A DNA stretch of 64,000 bases from Porticoccus sp002341315 (GCF_047634355.1 NZ_JBLIAL010000001.1); one strand, 5' to 3'; shown: positions 34,609 to 43,692, numbered from the stretch's first letter. Made by a program: numbers and translations. The notes: generated by a model not told the origin, from the letters alone.

Positions 34609-37248
34609 TCAAAGACTCTTCGAAGCGATCTCATACGTATCCCGAGACAAGCCAGGCGCTGCCAGCACACGGGAAAGTTGCTCCTGCATCAGTGACTGTG
34701 CCGACAGGTCATAGCGTCGCCACTTGGTCAGCGGCGTCAGTTGACGGGAAGCAATCTGCGGGTTCAGCTTGTCCAATGCCAGCACATTATCAGCCAGGAA
34801 CTGGTAGCCAGCGCCATCCTGCCGATGAAAGTTAACCGGGTTACTGTTGCAGAATACACCCACCAGAGCACGCACCTTGTTGGGATTATGGAAGTCAAAT
34901 GCAGGGTGCTGCATGAGTTTTTTCACCCGTTCCAGGCCGCCCGGACGCATACAGGACGCCTGTACCTGAAACCACTGGTTCAGTACCAGTGGCTCCTGTT
35001 GCCAATCCTGGTAGAATTTCTCCAGCGCCTTCTCTGCCAGTTTCACCGCGGCGTCCCGCGGGTCATTAACCAGTCCGGACAATGCTGCCAACCGGTCGGT
35101 CATGTTGTCCGCGGTCATAAACTGGTCATGGGCCAGTGACAGGGAATCCTCGACACCACTGTTCAACAGATAGCGCAGGGAAAGGTTTTTCAGACTCCGC
35201 CGCGCCATGGCAACACCGGAAAACGCATATTGTGACTGCACGTTATCCAGATAGGCTTTACGCCAAGCGGGCGCCAGAGTTTTTCCCAGCTCACCACAGA
35301 CAAAGCGACGAACCTGATGAATGGCTTCTACATCAATCACGTCGGACAACTCTGCCAGCAGAAACTCAGTAGGCAGGGTCAGCACCAGTGCCTGCATGGC
35401 CTGATCGGCCCCGGTTTCATCCAGCACCTTGGCAAAAGCCTCTGGCAAACGGCTATCCAGTTGCAGTGGTTCACCGCTACGAAAATCCTTACTCAACGAC
35501 TGCATTAACGCGATGGAGAGCCGCTGACCAGCATCCCAGCGGTTGAAGCCATCGCTATCATGGGCCATTAAAAAACCCAATTCATCAAAACTATAGGGAT
35601 AATTCAGTTTTACAGGGGCCGAAAAATTGCGCAGCAGAGATGGCACCGGTCGACAATCGATGTGCTCAAAAACTACTGTCTGCTCGGCTTCGGTAATTTC
35701 CACAACCCGACTGGTTTCACCCGCCTGACTCAGCGGCAAATCCCCTGCGTCTGTCACCAGCCCCACCGTTACCGGAATATGAAAAGGCTGTTTGTTCTGG
35801 CTCTCGGGAGTGGGCGGGCAGCTCTGCGAAAAGTGTAAACTGAACTGTCGCTGCTGATCATCGTAATCACTGGTGACCGTTAAGCGGGGTGTGCCGGCCT
35901 GGCGGTACCAGTTCATGAACTGACTGAAATCCCTGCCACTGACCTCGGCCATGGCAGCGACAAAATCTTCGATGGTGACAGCCTGGCCATCGTGGCGCTC
36001 AAAGTAGAGATCAGAGCCGCGACGGAATAATTCCGGACCCAGCAGCGTATGAATCATACGCACCACCTCAGCCCCCTTCTCATAAATGGTGGCCGTGTAG
36101 AAATTGGAGATCTCCATATAGGATGCAGGCTGCACCGGGTGGGCCGTCGGGCCGCCATCTTCAGCAAATTGCACCGTGCGGAGCATATTGACATTTTCCA
36201 CCCGCTTGACCACCGGAGACCCCATGTCCGCAGAAAACTGCGAATCGCGGAACACGGTAAAGCCCTCTTTCAGGCTCAGCTGAAACCAGTCCCGGCAGGT
36301 AACACGGTTGCCGGACCAATTGTGGAAGTATTCGTGGGCCACCACAGCCTCTACCCGATTGAAACCATCGTCGGTGGTAGTGGCCTGATGGGCCAGCACG
36401 CAGGAGGTGTTGAAGATGTTGAGGCCCTTGTTCTCCATGGCCCCCATATTGAAATCGTCCACCGCCACGATCATATACAGATCGAGATCGTACTCGCGAC
36501 CGTAGACCTCTTCATCCCAGTGCATGGCATTTTTCAGGGAGGTCATGGCGTGATCACATTTCTCCAGGTCCTTGGCTTCCACATAGAGCTGCAGCACCAC
36601 ATTGCGGCCACTGCAGGTGGTGAAATTGTCTTCCACCACAGACAATTCACCCGCCACCAGTGCAAACAGGTAGGCGGGCTTGAGAAAGGGATCGTGCCAG
36701 GTTGCCCAGTGGCGGCCATCGGGTAACTCGCCGGTTTCCAACAGGTTGCCATTAGACAGCAATACCGGACACTCGGCCTGGTCGGCCACCACTGTCGTGG
36801 TAAATTCCGACATCACATCGGGGCGATCCAGGTAGTAAGTGATACCTCGGAAACCTTCTGCTTCACACTGGGTGCAGTAGATGGTGCGGGATTTGAACAA
36901 CCCCTCCAGGGACGAATTTTCCTTCGGACGAATAATCACTTCCGATGTCAGGGTGAACTGCTCGGGCACCTCGTGGATAAACAACTCGTCTGCCGTCGCG
37001 CTGAACTGCTCGGGCGTCAACGGCTTTCCGTCGATACTCAGAGATTGCAGCGACAGACCCTGGCCATCCAGCACCAGGCTGGTTTCCCGGTCATTGGCAT
37101 CGGGGTTGCGCCGCATTTCCAGTGTGGCCAGGACAACGGTGTCATCCTGGCGAATTTCTACCCGCAACGCTGTTTTATCGATCAGGTAGCGTGGGGCCCT
37201 GTAGTCTTTCAGGTAAATATTGCCCGGCTGGGCATCTCTCATCATCAT
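34609..37248 (-). CDS. pepN: Aminopeptidase N
   Basis: An 879-residue cytoplasmic M1 zinc aminopeptidase. The substrate-binding GAMENKGLNIFN and the zinc site HEYFHNW followed 18 residues later by the Glu of LKEGF are intact. The C-terminal Ig-like and helical domains are present and the length matches E. coli PepN. The downstream genes DUF2797 and yeaC are actually upstream in transcription: order nadK, rhomboid, yeaC, DUF2797, pepN, as in Pseudomonas. Confidence 0.96.
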   Translation of the reverse strand: MMMRDAQPGNIYLKDYRAPRYLIDKTALRVEIRQDDTVVLATLEMRRNPDANDRETSLVLDGQGLSLQSLSIDGKPLTPEQFSATADELFIHEVPEQFTLTSEVIIRPKENSSLEGLFKSRTIYCTQCEAEGFRGITYYLDRPDVMSEFTTTVVADQAECPVLLSNGNLLETGELPDGRHWATWHDPFLKPAYLFALVAGELSVVEDNFTTCSGRNVVLQLYVEAKDLEKCDHAMTSLKNAMHWDEEVYGREYDLDLYMIVAVDDFNMGAMENKGLNIFNTSCVLAHQATTTDDGFNRVEAVVAHEYFHNWSGNRVTCRDWFQLSLKEGFTVFRDSQFSADMGSPVVKRVENVNMLRTVQFAEDGGPTAHPVQPASYMEISNFYTATIYEKGAEVVRMIHTLLGPELFRRGSDLYFERHDGQAVTIEDFVAAMAEVSGRDFSQFMNWYRQAGTPRLTVTSDYDDQQRQFSLHFSQSCPPTPESQNKQPFHIPVTVGLVTDAGDLPLSQAGETSRVVEITEAEQTVVFEHIDCRPVPSLLRNFSAPVKLNYPYSFDELGFLMAHDSDGFNRWDAGQRLSIALMQSLSKDFRSGEPLQLDSRLPEAFAKVLDETGADQAMQALVLTLPTEFLLAELSDVIDVEAIHQVRRFVCGELGKTLAPAWRKAYLDNVQSQYAFSGVAMARRSLKNLSLRYLLNSGVEDSLSLAHDQFMTADNMTDRLAALSGLVNDPRDAAVKLAEKALEKFYQDWQQEPLVLNQWFQVQASCMRPGGLERVKKLMQHPAFDFHNPNKVRALVGVFCNSNPVNFHRQDGAGYQFLADNVLALDKLNPQIASRQLTPLTKWRRYDLSAQSLMQEQLSRVLAAPGLSRDTYEIASKSL

Positions 37249-37250
37249 AA

Positions 37251-38078
37251 TTAATGGGTCACTTCTACATGGTAGGCTGTGTATTTGCGAATATTGATGA
37301 CCCCGCTGTCAAAAATCAGATACTGGCCTTTTATACCCAGCAGGGTTCCCTCTAACGAAGGCACCTTATCCAGATTGTAACTGGTCACTTTTGTTGGGTA
37401 TTCCAGCACCGGGTAATCAATATTCATGGGGACTGCATCATCGAGTCGCTGGAGAGCCTGAAGACCAAAACGGTCTTCCAGAGCAGTCAGCTGTGTTTCA
37501 GTCCGATCAAATAGTGCATCCCGAATAGCCGGCAGGTCGGCGGGAACAATCTCGCCCTTCAGCATGGTGCGCCAGTTCGTTTTGTCTGCCACATACTGGC
37601 GTAAAACATCCTCCACCAAACCGGACTGCTGGCGGGTCTTCACTCGCATGATGGGCAGTGCCTGTAAGGCTCCCTGATCAATCCAGCGTGTCGGCAGCTG
37701 GCTCTCGCGGGTAATGCCAACTTTCACCCCGGAGGAATTGGCCAGGTAGACAATATGATCCACCATACAATGTTGTTCACCCCATTCCGGCTCCCGGCAG
37801 GTGCCCTCGAAATAATGGCATTTTTCCGGACTGACAATGCAGGTGTCACACTGCGCCAGTTTCGTGAAACACGGATAGCAGTAGCCCTGACTAAAACTCT
37901 TGTTACTGCGCCGGCCACAATGAATACAGTGAATTGTACCGCTGTACTGAATACGTAGGGTTTGACCAAGCAGATCGTTCAACGGCAGGCACTCGTCGTC
38001 CAGCGGCAAACCGTACTGCACCGGGCCGTCCGCCAGAGCTACCCGCATTTTCTTGAGGTGTCCCGAATAATCAGGCAT
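37251..38078 (-). CDS. DUF2797 zinc-binding protein
   Basis: A 275-residue cytoplasmic protein. The N-terminal zinc-ribbon-like part has four CxxC-type pairs (CIHCGRR, CYPC, CDTC, and a further Cys in SPEKCHYFEG). A segment that resembles a GIY-YIG-like nuclease core follows (VYLANSSGVKVGITR). Family DUF2797, function unknown. It sits 2 nt before the pepN start and 3 nt after yeaC, so all three are probably co-expressed. Confidence 0.85.
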   Translation of the reverse strand: MPDYSGHLKKMRVALADGPVQYGLPLDDECLPLNDLLGQTLRIQYSGTIHCIHCGRRSNKSFSQGYCYPCFTKLAQCDTCIVSPEKCHYFEGTCREPEWGEQHCMVDHIVYLANSSGVKVGITRESQLPTRWIDQGALQALPIMRVKTRQQSGLVEDVLRQYVADKTNWRTMLKGEIVPADLPAIRDALFDRTETQLTALEDRFGLQALQRLDDAVPMNIDYPVLEYPTKVTSYNLDKVPSLEGTLLGIKGQYLIFDSGVINIRKYTAYHVEVTH

Positions 38079-38081
38079 TAA

Positions 38082-38369
38082 TTACGACTGCCATTTGAGG
38101 GGCTGCGGGTCATCGCTGTGATCAGACCGCTTATTGGTGTCACAGGGTTCAGTTTTTTTCTTGGACGGGACTTTTTTGGGCGGAATATAGCCAACGCGCC
38201 GGTCTTCAGGTGTGTGGCGGAGATCGTAGGCAATAATTGCCTGCATACTGTGCTCCCGCTGAGTTGCGGTAAGCTTTCTGCCATCGGGCCATTTGCCCCG
38301 TTCCACAGCCAGCTTGAGGCTTTCGTAAATATCGGGGGTGATGGAATCGATCAGTTGCTGAAAATCCAT
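38082..38369 (-). CDS. yeaC: YeaC-like (DUF1315) protein
   Basis: A 95-residue protein with the DUF1315 core: LIDSITPDIYESLKLAVERGKWPDG followed by LTATQREHSMQAIIAYD (broken by turns). The C-terminus is basic and Ser/Pro-rich. Function unknown; its association with pepN and DUF2797 is conserved in Pseudomonas. Confidence 0.88.
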   Translation of the reverse strand: MDFQQLIDSITPDIYESLKLAVERGKWPDGRKLTATQREHSMQAIIAYDLRHTPEDRRVGYIPPKKVPSKKKTEPCDTNKRSDHSDDPQPLKWQS

Positions 38370-38450
38370 GGTTTACCTCAGTGACAACTCGGTAGCAGCT
38401 GTCACCCAACCACTACTTTAAGGATTTATGTCTGTGGAAAATTATACCAG

Positions 38451-39314
38451 CTACTGACGTCGTCCGCCGGAATCGATAGACCCGGCCCAGCCACCCAGCA
38501 CCATGCCACTAATCAGGCCGATCGCATGGGCGGCATTGGCGATATTGACCCCCATCAACAGCTCCATAAAGCCGCTCATCCCGGCCAATAGCCAGATCAG
38601 CATGAAGCCCAGTAACCCTCCGGGAAGAGAGAGTGTTGGCCTGGGAGACACCCGGTTTCTTATCCAGATATAGCCGAGCAGACCATAAACTACACCGGAC
38701 ATACCGCCAAACAGCGCAGGACCGCTCCACAGGTATTGTCCCAGGTTAGAGGCAATCGCCATCAACAGAACAATCATCAACATGTGCAGACTGCCGGCAA
38801 GGGTTTCGATTCGCCGCCCCAACTCCCACAGCCAGAGGCAGTTAAATGCCAGATGAAAAATACCAAAGTGCAAAAAAACCGGCGTCACCAACCGCCAGTA
38901 TTCACCCCGACCCAGAGCGATCTCCGCATACTCAAAGCGAATATTTTCGCCGACCAAAAGGTAGTCCTGGAAGGTCAACCAGTGCACCAGTGGAAACGCG
39001 TGACTGACCAAAGCGGCGCCGATGACACTGAGCAACAGCAGAAGCAAGACTACCGGGACCTTTTGTAACTGTTGCTGAAAACTCAAGGCGGGGGGACCCG
39101 ATATGACGGGAGAAAATGTTGACCTCGCCTCCTCCAACAGACTGACAACCTGCGGTAACTGCTCGGGATATTCGATCCACAGTTGAACCCACTCACCATG
39201 GAGTTTGAGCTGATGGGATATACCCAAGCTGTTTAACCGGGTATAGAGATCGCCCATATCAAGCTGAGCGGGGATGTCTGCCACATGTGTCCAGGTTGAA
39301 TCCAGTTCATTCAT
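38451..39314 (-). CDS. Rhomboid-family intramembrane serine protease
   Basis: A 287-residue protein. A small soluble N-terminal domain (residues 1-95) precedes six membrane helices. The catalytic Ser lies in GGMSGVVYG near residue 205 and the catalytic His in NAAHAIGLISG near 264; the HxxxN-type segment (FHLAFNCLWL) is in TM2. This is the GlpG arrangement. It cleaves membrane-protein helices; the substrate is unknown. Confidence 0.9.
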   Translation of the reverse strand: MNELDSTWTHVADIPAQLDMGDLYTRLNSLGISHQLKLHGEWVQLWIEYPEQLPQVVSLLEEARSTFSPVISGPPALSFQQQLQKVPVVLLLLLLSVIGAALVSHAFPLVHWLTFQDYLLVGENIRFEYAEIALGRGEYWRLVTPVFLHFGIFHLAFNCLWLWELGRRIETLAGSLHMLMIVLLMAIASNLGQYLWSGPALFGGMSGVVYGLLGYIWIRNRVSPRPTLSLPGGLLGFMLIWLLAGMSGFMELLMGVNIANAAHAIGLISGMVLGGWAGSIDSGGRRQ

Positions 39315-39319
39315 GGCAA

Positions 39320-40240
39320 TTAGTTGACCAGCCTACTGATGCGATCACTGGTGCGTTCATCGATACCCAATCGACTGCCCCACCCAAGCTTGGTACGACA
39401 GGTCTCATAAAAATTGTGTGCGACCGGATGAATCAACTGCACCTGGCGGGCTTTCTTGTGGATCTGAATGATATCACCGGGCTCGGACTGCAGGTCGGTC
39501 TGACCGTCACAGGTGACCAACGGGTGCAGCTCGTTGCGGGACCCCACCCTGATTTCAATATCACTCTTGCCGCCCACGACAATGGGTCGACTGGACAACG
39601 TATGGGGATTCATCGGCACCAGAACAATTGCATCCAGATTGGGATGCATGATCGGCCCACCCCCGGAGAGCGCATAGGCTGTAGATCCCGTCGGGGTAGA
39701 AACAATCAGACCATCGGAACACTGGCTGTAGACAAACTGCCCATCGATATACAGCTCAAACTCCATCATCCGGACGGATTTCCCTGGGTGAAGCACCACA
39801 TCATTCAGTGCTGCACCGGTTCCGATTACAGTACCTTTTCTGCTAATGGAAACATCCAGCAGAAAACGGCTGGAGAGAATAAACTCCCCGGCCAGCACCC
39901 GTTTCATCTGTGATTCCATTTCATCCGGCAGGATATCGGTAAGAAAACCCAGTCGACCCCGATTGACACCCAACAAAGGAATATCATATCTCACCAAGCT
40001 GCGCACAGCGCTCAGCATACTGCCATCGCCTCCAACGACAATGATAAGGTCCACGGACGTCTCTAGACTGTCACTATCAAATACCGGTAATTGGCTGTCG
40101 CCGACCAGTTCCGCCGTTTTTTGCTCAAGCAACACCTGATAGCCGGATTCTGTCAGAAAAGTGATCAGTCGCTTCAGCGAATCTACAATCTCTGGCAACT
40201 GGATATTGGCCACCAGCGCAATGTGTTTGAAGTCAGTCAT
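39320..40240 (-). CDS. nadK: NAD kinase
   Basis: A 306-residue ATP-NAD kinase making NADP. The catalytic GGDG is at residues 70-73 (VVGGDGSML). The NE-containing helix region is replaced by ALNDVVLHP, and STPTGSTAYALSGGGP is the NAD-binding signature. It is followed 5 nt later by the rhomboid gene, as in Pseudomonas. Confidence 0.96.
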   Translation of the reverse strand: MTDFKHIALVANIQLPEIVDSLKRLITFLTESGYQVLLEQKTAELVGDSQLPVFDSDSLETSVDLIIVVGGDGSMLSAVRSLVRYDIPLLGVNRGRLGFLTDILPDEMESQMKRVLAGEFILSSRFLLDVSISRKGTVIGTGAALNDVVLHPGKSVRMMEFELYIDGQFVYSQCSDGLIVSTPTGSTAYALSGGGPIMHPNLDAIVLVPMNPHTLSSRPIVVGGKSDIEIRVGSRNELHPLVTCDGQTDLQSEPGDIIQIHKKARQVQLIHPVAHNFYETCRTKLGWGSRLGIDERTSDRISRLVN

Positions 40241-40616
40241 GGAGTAACCGGAAGAGCCTCTTTATGAATACTGTTGGATTATATACCCAGAATCTTATCG
40301 GTTTCGCCCAAAAAGGGTGATAAAGATGCGTTGTGGGGAATAGAGCCCGGTATCGTCAGGAGCCGTTGAAGCGCCAGTGTAAACAGTCGAGGGTCATGAA
40401 ACTTCTTATGAGAAACCCGGCAACATCCGGTTAAACCGAAACCCAGGCCAAACGGGTTTTAATGAAGGTACATACATGGTGGGAGACAAGGTCGACACGG
40501 GAGTCCGTACAGCAACGTATGCTATTGGAGATATAAGCTGGCGACCGAGAATCATTGGGAACAGGGTCACAATGATTCTCAGGGCCACCAGACCAGCCAT
40601 CTCCTACCAGCTCGTA
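40241..40616. other. Gene-free stretch left of the HA-domain islet
   Basis: 376 bases between nadK and the helicase-associated-domain gene. Only short overlapping frames are present, none with a ribosome site or recognisable product. A segment near 40447-40560 shows weak resemblance to 41437-41593 on the other side of the islet gene (see findings). Nothing else was recognised. Confidence 0.4.
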
Positions 40617-41348
40617 TTAAAGCGGGCGGCTTGAAGTTGAAACATTATTTTTTTTACTGTTGTCTCCCGGTACAAACAACACGTGCGGCAGATCATCAGC
40701 CGTCGCCCAGCAGAATCCCAGCCTGTTCAATTTTGACAGCTTTCCCTGTGTAAGATAATTACGTGCCAAATCTAAACGCTGCCTGGTTACCCACATACTG
40801 AGATCAACTTCCCCCTCAACCATATAACCCTCTGGCACAAGGCAATCACCGTACTCTTTCTGATAGGCTTCAAGCGCAGCGTACATACAGTCCCATGCGT
40901 ATTCACGCAAATCCCAGACAAAGCCAAGATCGGCGAGCCGGTGATATTTTTCTCTGGGGTAATTGCCCTCAAAATAGCGTTGCTTCCATGTCCACAGGCC
41001 AAGGGGATAATTCTCTCTGGTCACATAACCATCGGGAACCAGGCAATCGCCGAACTCTGCCTTGTAGATCTGTAATTCAGCAAACCCCTTCTCCCAGGGC
41101 AGGTCCTGCAGGTCCCATACGAACTCCAGACTGTTCAGTCGTTCAATCTGATCTTCTGAAAGTTCGCCCCTGGCTTTGTCCCGGCACATTTTCCGCACCC
41201 AGTACCAAAGAGGGTAACCCTCCGGGGTCTTGTAATTATGAGGTACCAGACAGTGGCCCTTTTCCGCTTTAAAAACCGTCAGCATTTCAAACCACTGATC
41301 CCAGTGGGTCGCAGTGGTCTCTTCCATCTTTGTATCAAGGTCTTTCAT
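40617..41348 (-). CDS. Orphan protein of three helicase-associated (HA) repeats
   Basis: A 243-residue protein from the ATG at 41348, which has ggaaagg at a suitable distance; longer forms lack a site. It consists almost entirely of three HA-domain (PF03457-type) repeats of about 65 residues. Each has the pattern Trp, then Y/FKxExGxCLVPxxY, PLxxW, and LGFVWDL or equivalent at the end. These repeats normally form the nucleic-acid-binding tail of SF2 helicases; no helicase motor is present here. A short hydrophilic tail (KKNNVSTSSRPL) ends it. Probably accessory, as it lies between the core gene nadK and the tRNA-adjacent element. Function unknown. Confidence 0.8.
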   Translation of the reverse strand: MKDLDTKMEETTATHWDQWFEMLTVFKAEKGHCLVPHNYKTPEGYPLWYWVRKMCRDKARGELSEDQIERLNSLEFVWDLQDLPWEKGFAELQIYKAEFGDCLVPDGYVTRENYPLGLWTWKQRYFEGNYPREKYHRLADLGFVWDLREYAWDCMYAALEAYQKEYGDCLVPEGYMVEGEVDLSMWVTRQRLDLARNYLTQGKLSKLNRLGFCWATADDLPHVLFVPGDNSKKNNVSTSSRPL

Positions 41349-41647
41349 GAATATACCTTTCCAGATCAACTGGGTTAAATCAAAGGAACGATTGGCCTCA
41401 AGGTAGAGCAAAAGACGCTGAAATGAAAGGGATCATTTACCCACACGGGTTTAAAAAACGCAGTGGGACTAACCTGATAATTTAGCAGCAACAGGATAAA
41501 AACCCGCACAGTTCTTGCCGTTACCCTGCTTATTATAACCGAACCTGGCAAGGTAACAGCCAAAGGGGAAAACACGAGAACCATTGGGAACTGTACTACT
41601 ACAGGGCAATAAACTGGCACAAACCCGACAAATGGCTTTTTATACAG

Positions 41648-41667
41648 TGGCGGACGACACGGACTCG
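41648..41667 (+). repeat. att-like degenerate sequence
   Basis: tggcggacgacacggactcg resembles the tRNA-Asp 3' end as read on the plus strand at 55216-55235 (tggcggaccggacgggactc). The first eight bases match exactly and the final acggactcg matches with one extra base. It may be a scar of an earlier integration, or chance. Confidence 0.35.
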
Positions 41668-41773
41668 TGAGGCATTCGGGTAAACCCCGCCGTCGTTCCT
41701 CCGGCGCCCTGATTGGCTGCACCAATCGGTCGAACCGCTTCGCGGATTCTCGTCTCTGAAAGTTCTTCCCATA

Positions 41774-41800
41774 AAAAAACCACCCGGATGGGTGGCTTTT
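41774..41800 (-). terminator. Displaced terminator of the tRNA-Val/Asp operon
   Basis: ccaccc (41780-41785) pairs with gggtgg (41790-41795). Both sides carry homopolymer tracts: seven A on the left, ctttttt-like on the right. It is therefore an intrinsic terminator in both directions. It lies 4 nt outside attL, exactly where the minus-strand tRNA operon would have ended before insertion of the element. Confidence 0.8.
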
Positions 41801-41803
41801 TAA

Positions 41804-41822
41804 AATAATGGCGGACCGGACG
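41804..41822 (+). repeat. attL, 19-bp core repeat
   Basis: aataatggcggaccggacg, identical to 55211-55229. Bases immediately outside the repeat differ on both sides, fixing its exact extent. It lacks the rest of the tRNA, so it is the copy generated by integration. Confidence 0.92.
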
Positions 41823-41954
41823 ACCGCCTAACTATGCAATTGTATGAAATAGAATGGAACGCAAAATACTCAAAAAAACCCTTATTATTAAGGCATTTAA
41901 TCCAATATATACATTTCACACTATTTCTTGACCCATCAAATTATTTCAAATATT

Positions 41955-41974
41955 GTGGTGGGTAAATGGTGGGT
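41955..41974 (+). repeat. Subterminal 20-bp repeat, left copy (putative integrase arm site)
   Basis: gtggtgggtaaatggtgggt, identical in sequence and orientation to 55153-55172. The unit tggtgggtaaa occurs twice in tandem here. Position between attL and the integrase start fits arm-type binding sites of P4-like integrases; this role is inferred. Confidence 0.65.
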
Positions 41975-41990
41975 AAATTGGTAACTAGAG

Positions 41991-43235
41991 ATGCTGACTC
42001 CTGACTCAATCAAGAAGCTAGAACAGAAAGGACGCTATGCCGACTCGGATGGTCTTTACCTTCAGGTGTCAAGCAGCGGCTCTAAAAGTTGGATGTATCG
42101 TTACCAGATTGAAGGCAAGCGTCGGGAGTATGGAATTGGCAGCCTGTCCAAGTTCACCCTGGCACAGGCACGGAAAGAACGTGACCGACTCAGACCGAAG
42201 GTTAAAGCCGGGATAGATCCACTGACAGAGAAGCAGAAAAACAAAGCTATCGGTGAACACGCCAAGAGAGAAGCCGCCAACAAGGCAATGACCTTCGAGG
42301 TCTGCGCGGAAAAGTTTATCGACATCATGGAAACCCAGTGGAGTAACAACAAACACCGCAACCAGTGGCGTAACACCCTGCGCGACTATGTTTACCCGGT
42401 TATTGGCAATCTCCCAGTCTGCGATATTGAAACTGCGCACGTCAGAGAATGCCTGGACCCCATCTGGTTCACGAAGACCGAAACCGCCAGGCGGTTGCGC
42501 CAGCGTATCGAGTCAATCCTCGACTACGCCATAGCCAGCGGCTACCGACAAGACAGGAACCCCGCGATCTGGAAAGGCCTGCTAGACAAAACTTACCCAA
42601 AACCGAGCAAAGTCATGGAGATCAGGCACGAAAAAGCAGGCACAGAGAAACACCACCCCGCTCTCCCCTATGACGATATGCCGAGCTTTATGCGGGAACT
42701 AATCAAACAACAAGGCGTAGCCGCCAAAGCGCTGAGATTCACCATTCTGACAGCCTCACGCACCAGCGAGGTCAGGTTCGCCACATGGGATGAATTCGAC
42801 CTAGAAAGAAAGATATGGGACATACCAAAAGCCCGGATGAAAGCCAGGAAAGCACATCGTGTAGCGCTCTCTGACGCGGCGGTGGAACTCCTGGAAAGCC
42901 TACCAAGAGATAACCTGTTCGTTTTCCCTGGCGGCAAGATTGGCAAGCCCCTTAGCGACGGCGGCATGTCAGCAGTACTTAAACGGATGGGCAGAAAAGA
43001 CATCACTGTTCATGGTTTCAGATCAACCTTCAGAGACTATATCGGCGAAGAAACCGGATTTCCCCACAGAATAGCCGAATTCGCCATCGCACACGGGCTG
43101 AGTGACGAGACTGAGAAGGCATATGCGCGGGGAGATTTGCTGAAAAAGCGGTTCAAAATGATGAACGCCTGGGCTGCCTACGTTGATTCAGCCAACACCA
43201 ATGTAACGCACATCAAGAGGAAACAACGAGCCTAG
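41991..43235 (+). CDS. int: P4-type tyrosine integrase
   Basis: A 414-residue site-specific recombinase, expected to recombine the tRNA-Asp attachment site. The N-terminal DUF4102-type DNA-binding domain spans about residues 1-90 (YADSDGLYLQVSSSGSKSW). A core-binding SAM-like domain covers about 100-200. The catalytic domain contains R247 (TASRTSEVR), H331-x-x-R334 (HGFR), H358 and the nucleophile Y368. All catalytic residues are present, so it could be active. It reads away from attL. No excisionase gene is adjacent; a small HTH protein at 50.4-50.7 kb is a candidate. Confidence 0.95.
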   Translation: MLTPDSIKKLEQKGRYADSDGLYLQVSSSGSKSWMYRYQIEGKRREYGIGSLSKFTLAQARKERDRLRPKVKAGIDPLTEKQKNKAIGEHAKREAANKAMTFEVCAEKFIDIMETQWSNNKHRNQWRNTLRDYVYPVIGNLPVCDIETAHVRECLDPIWFTKTETARRLRQRIESILDYAIASGYRQDRNPAIWKGLLDKTYPKPSKVMEIRHEKAGTEKHHPALPYDDMPSFMRELIKQQGVAAKALRFTILTASRTSEVRFATWDEFDLERKIWDIPKARMKARKAHRVALSDAAVELLESLPRDNLFVFPGGKIGKPLSDGGMSAVLKRMGRKDITVHGFRSTFRDYIGEETGFPHRIAEFAIAHGLSDETEKAYARGDLLKKRFKMMNAWAAYVDSANTNVTHIKRKQRA

Positions 43236-43263
43236 AAAAATTTGCCCGCCTGGGCGAATAGTC

Positions 43264-43294
43264 GGGGCTAACGGTGCGGCAACACCGCAGCCCC
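43264..43294 (+). terminator. Stem-loop after the integrase gene
   Basis: ggggct (43264-43269) pairs with agcccc (43289-43294), with an inner cggtg/caccg stem. It lies 28 nt after the integrase stop. No T-run follows, so it may terminate with help or shield the 3' end. Confidence 0.45.
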
Positions 43295-43323
43295 ATGTTC
43301 AAACCATCAAATAGGACGAAAGC

Positions 43324-43629
43324 ATGAACACTTTAAATGATACACCAATGGCCAACGATAAGCGTATGAGCATCTCGTCAGTACGGTTCAGCAATAAGAG
43401 TTGGAGCGACGCCATGGATGATGCCAGCATGGTCCTACAGTGCGCCACTGAGCAGCTCAGGACTGCCGCCAGCGAGGATCTCGACATCACCACCAACGCT
43501 GCTATTTATGGCGTGCTGTACTTGGCTGAAATCAGCGCAGCCCTGCTGTCCTTGGGCTACGATGGTGCCAGGACTGAGATTCACGAGCTGAAGGCAAAGA
43601 TTGCCCAGCTGGAAAGCGAGAGGGGGTAA
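43324..43629 (+). CDS. Small element-borne hypothetical protein
   Basis: A 101-residue soluble protein. It has a central hydrophobic helix (residues about 60-80, ITTNAAIYGVLYLAEISAAL) and a C-terminal coiled-coil-like helix (IHELKAKIAQLESERG). It follows the integrase on the same strand. A weak ribosome site (aggacgaaag) precedes the ATG. No family was recognised; small helical proteins of this kind are common beside phage integrases. Confidence 0.55.
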   Translation: MNTLNDTPMANDKRMSISSVRFSNKSWSDAMDDASMVLQCATEQLRTAASEDLDITTNAAIYGVLYLAEISAALLSLGYDGARTEIHELKAKIAQLESERG

Positions 43630-43692
43630 TCATGGATGACGGGCTGGAGTTCAAATCATACTTGAACGAGCCGGCCGCCCTTCCAGTTCTGC

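Larger units (their letters stand above)
41349..41803. other. Gene-free stretch between HA gene and attL
   Basis: 455 bases with no convincing gene. It contains an att-like sequence at 41648-41667 and the tRNA-type terminator at 41774-41800. The 3' side of this stretch is probably the original downstream flank of the tRNA-Asp gene before element insertion. Confidence 0.5.

Noticed and set aside
40406..40600. 64-codon minus-strand frame beside the HA gene
   Set aside because: No ribosome site and no recognisable product; only weakly similar to the stretch on the other side of the islet.
41375..41725. 116-codon minus-strand frame with hydrophobic stretches
   Set aside because: No ribosome site; it covers the att-like region and has irregular composition, so it is likely chance.
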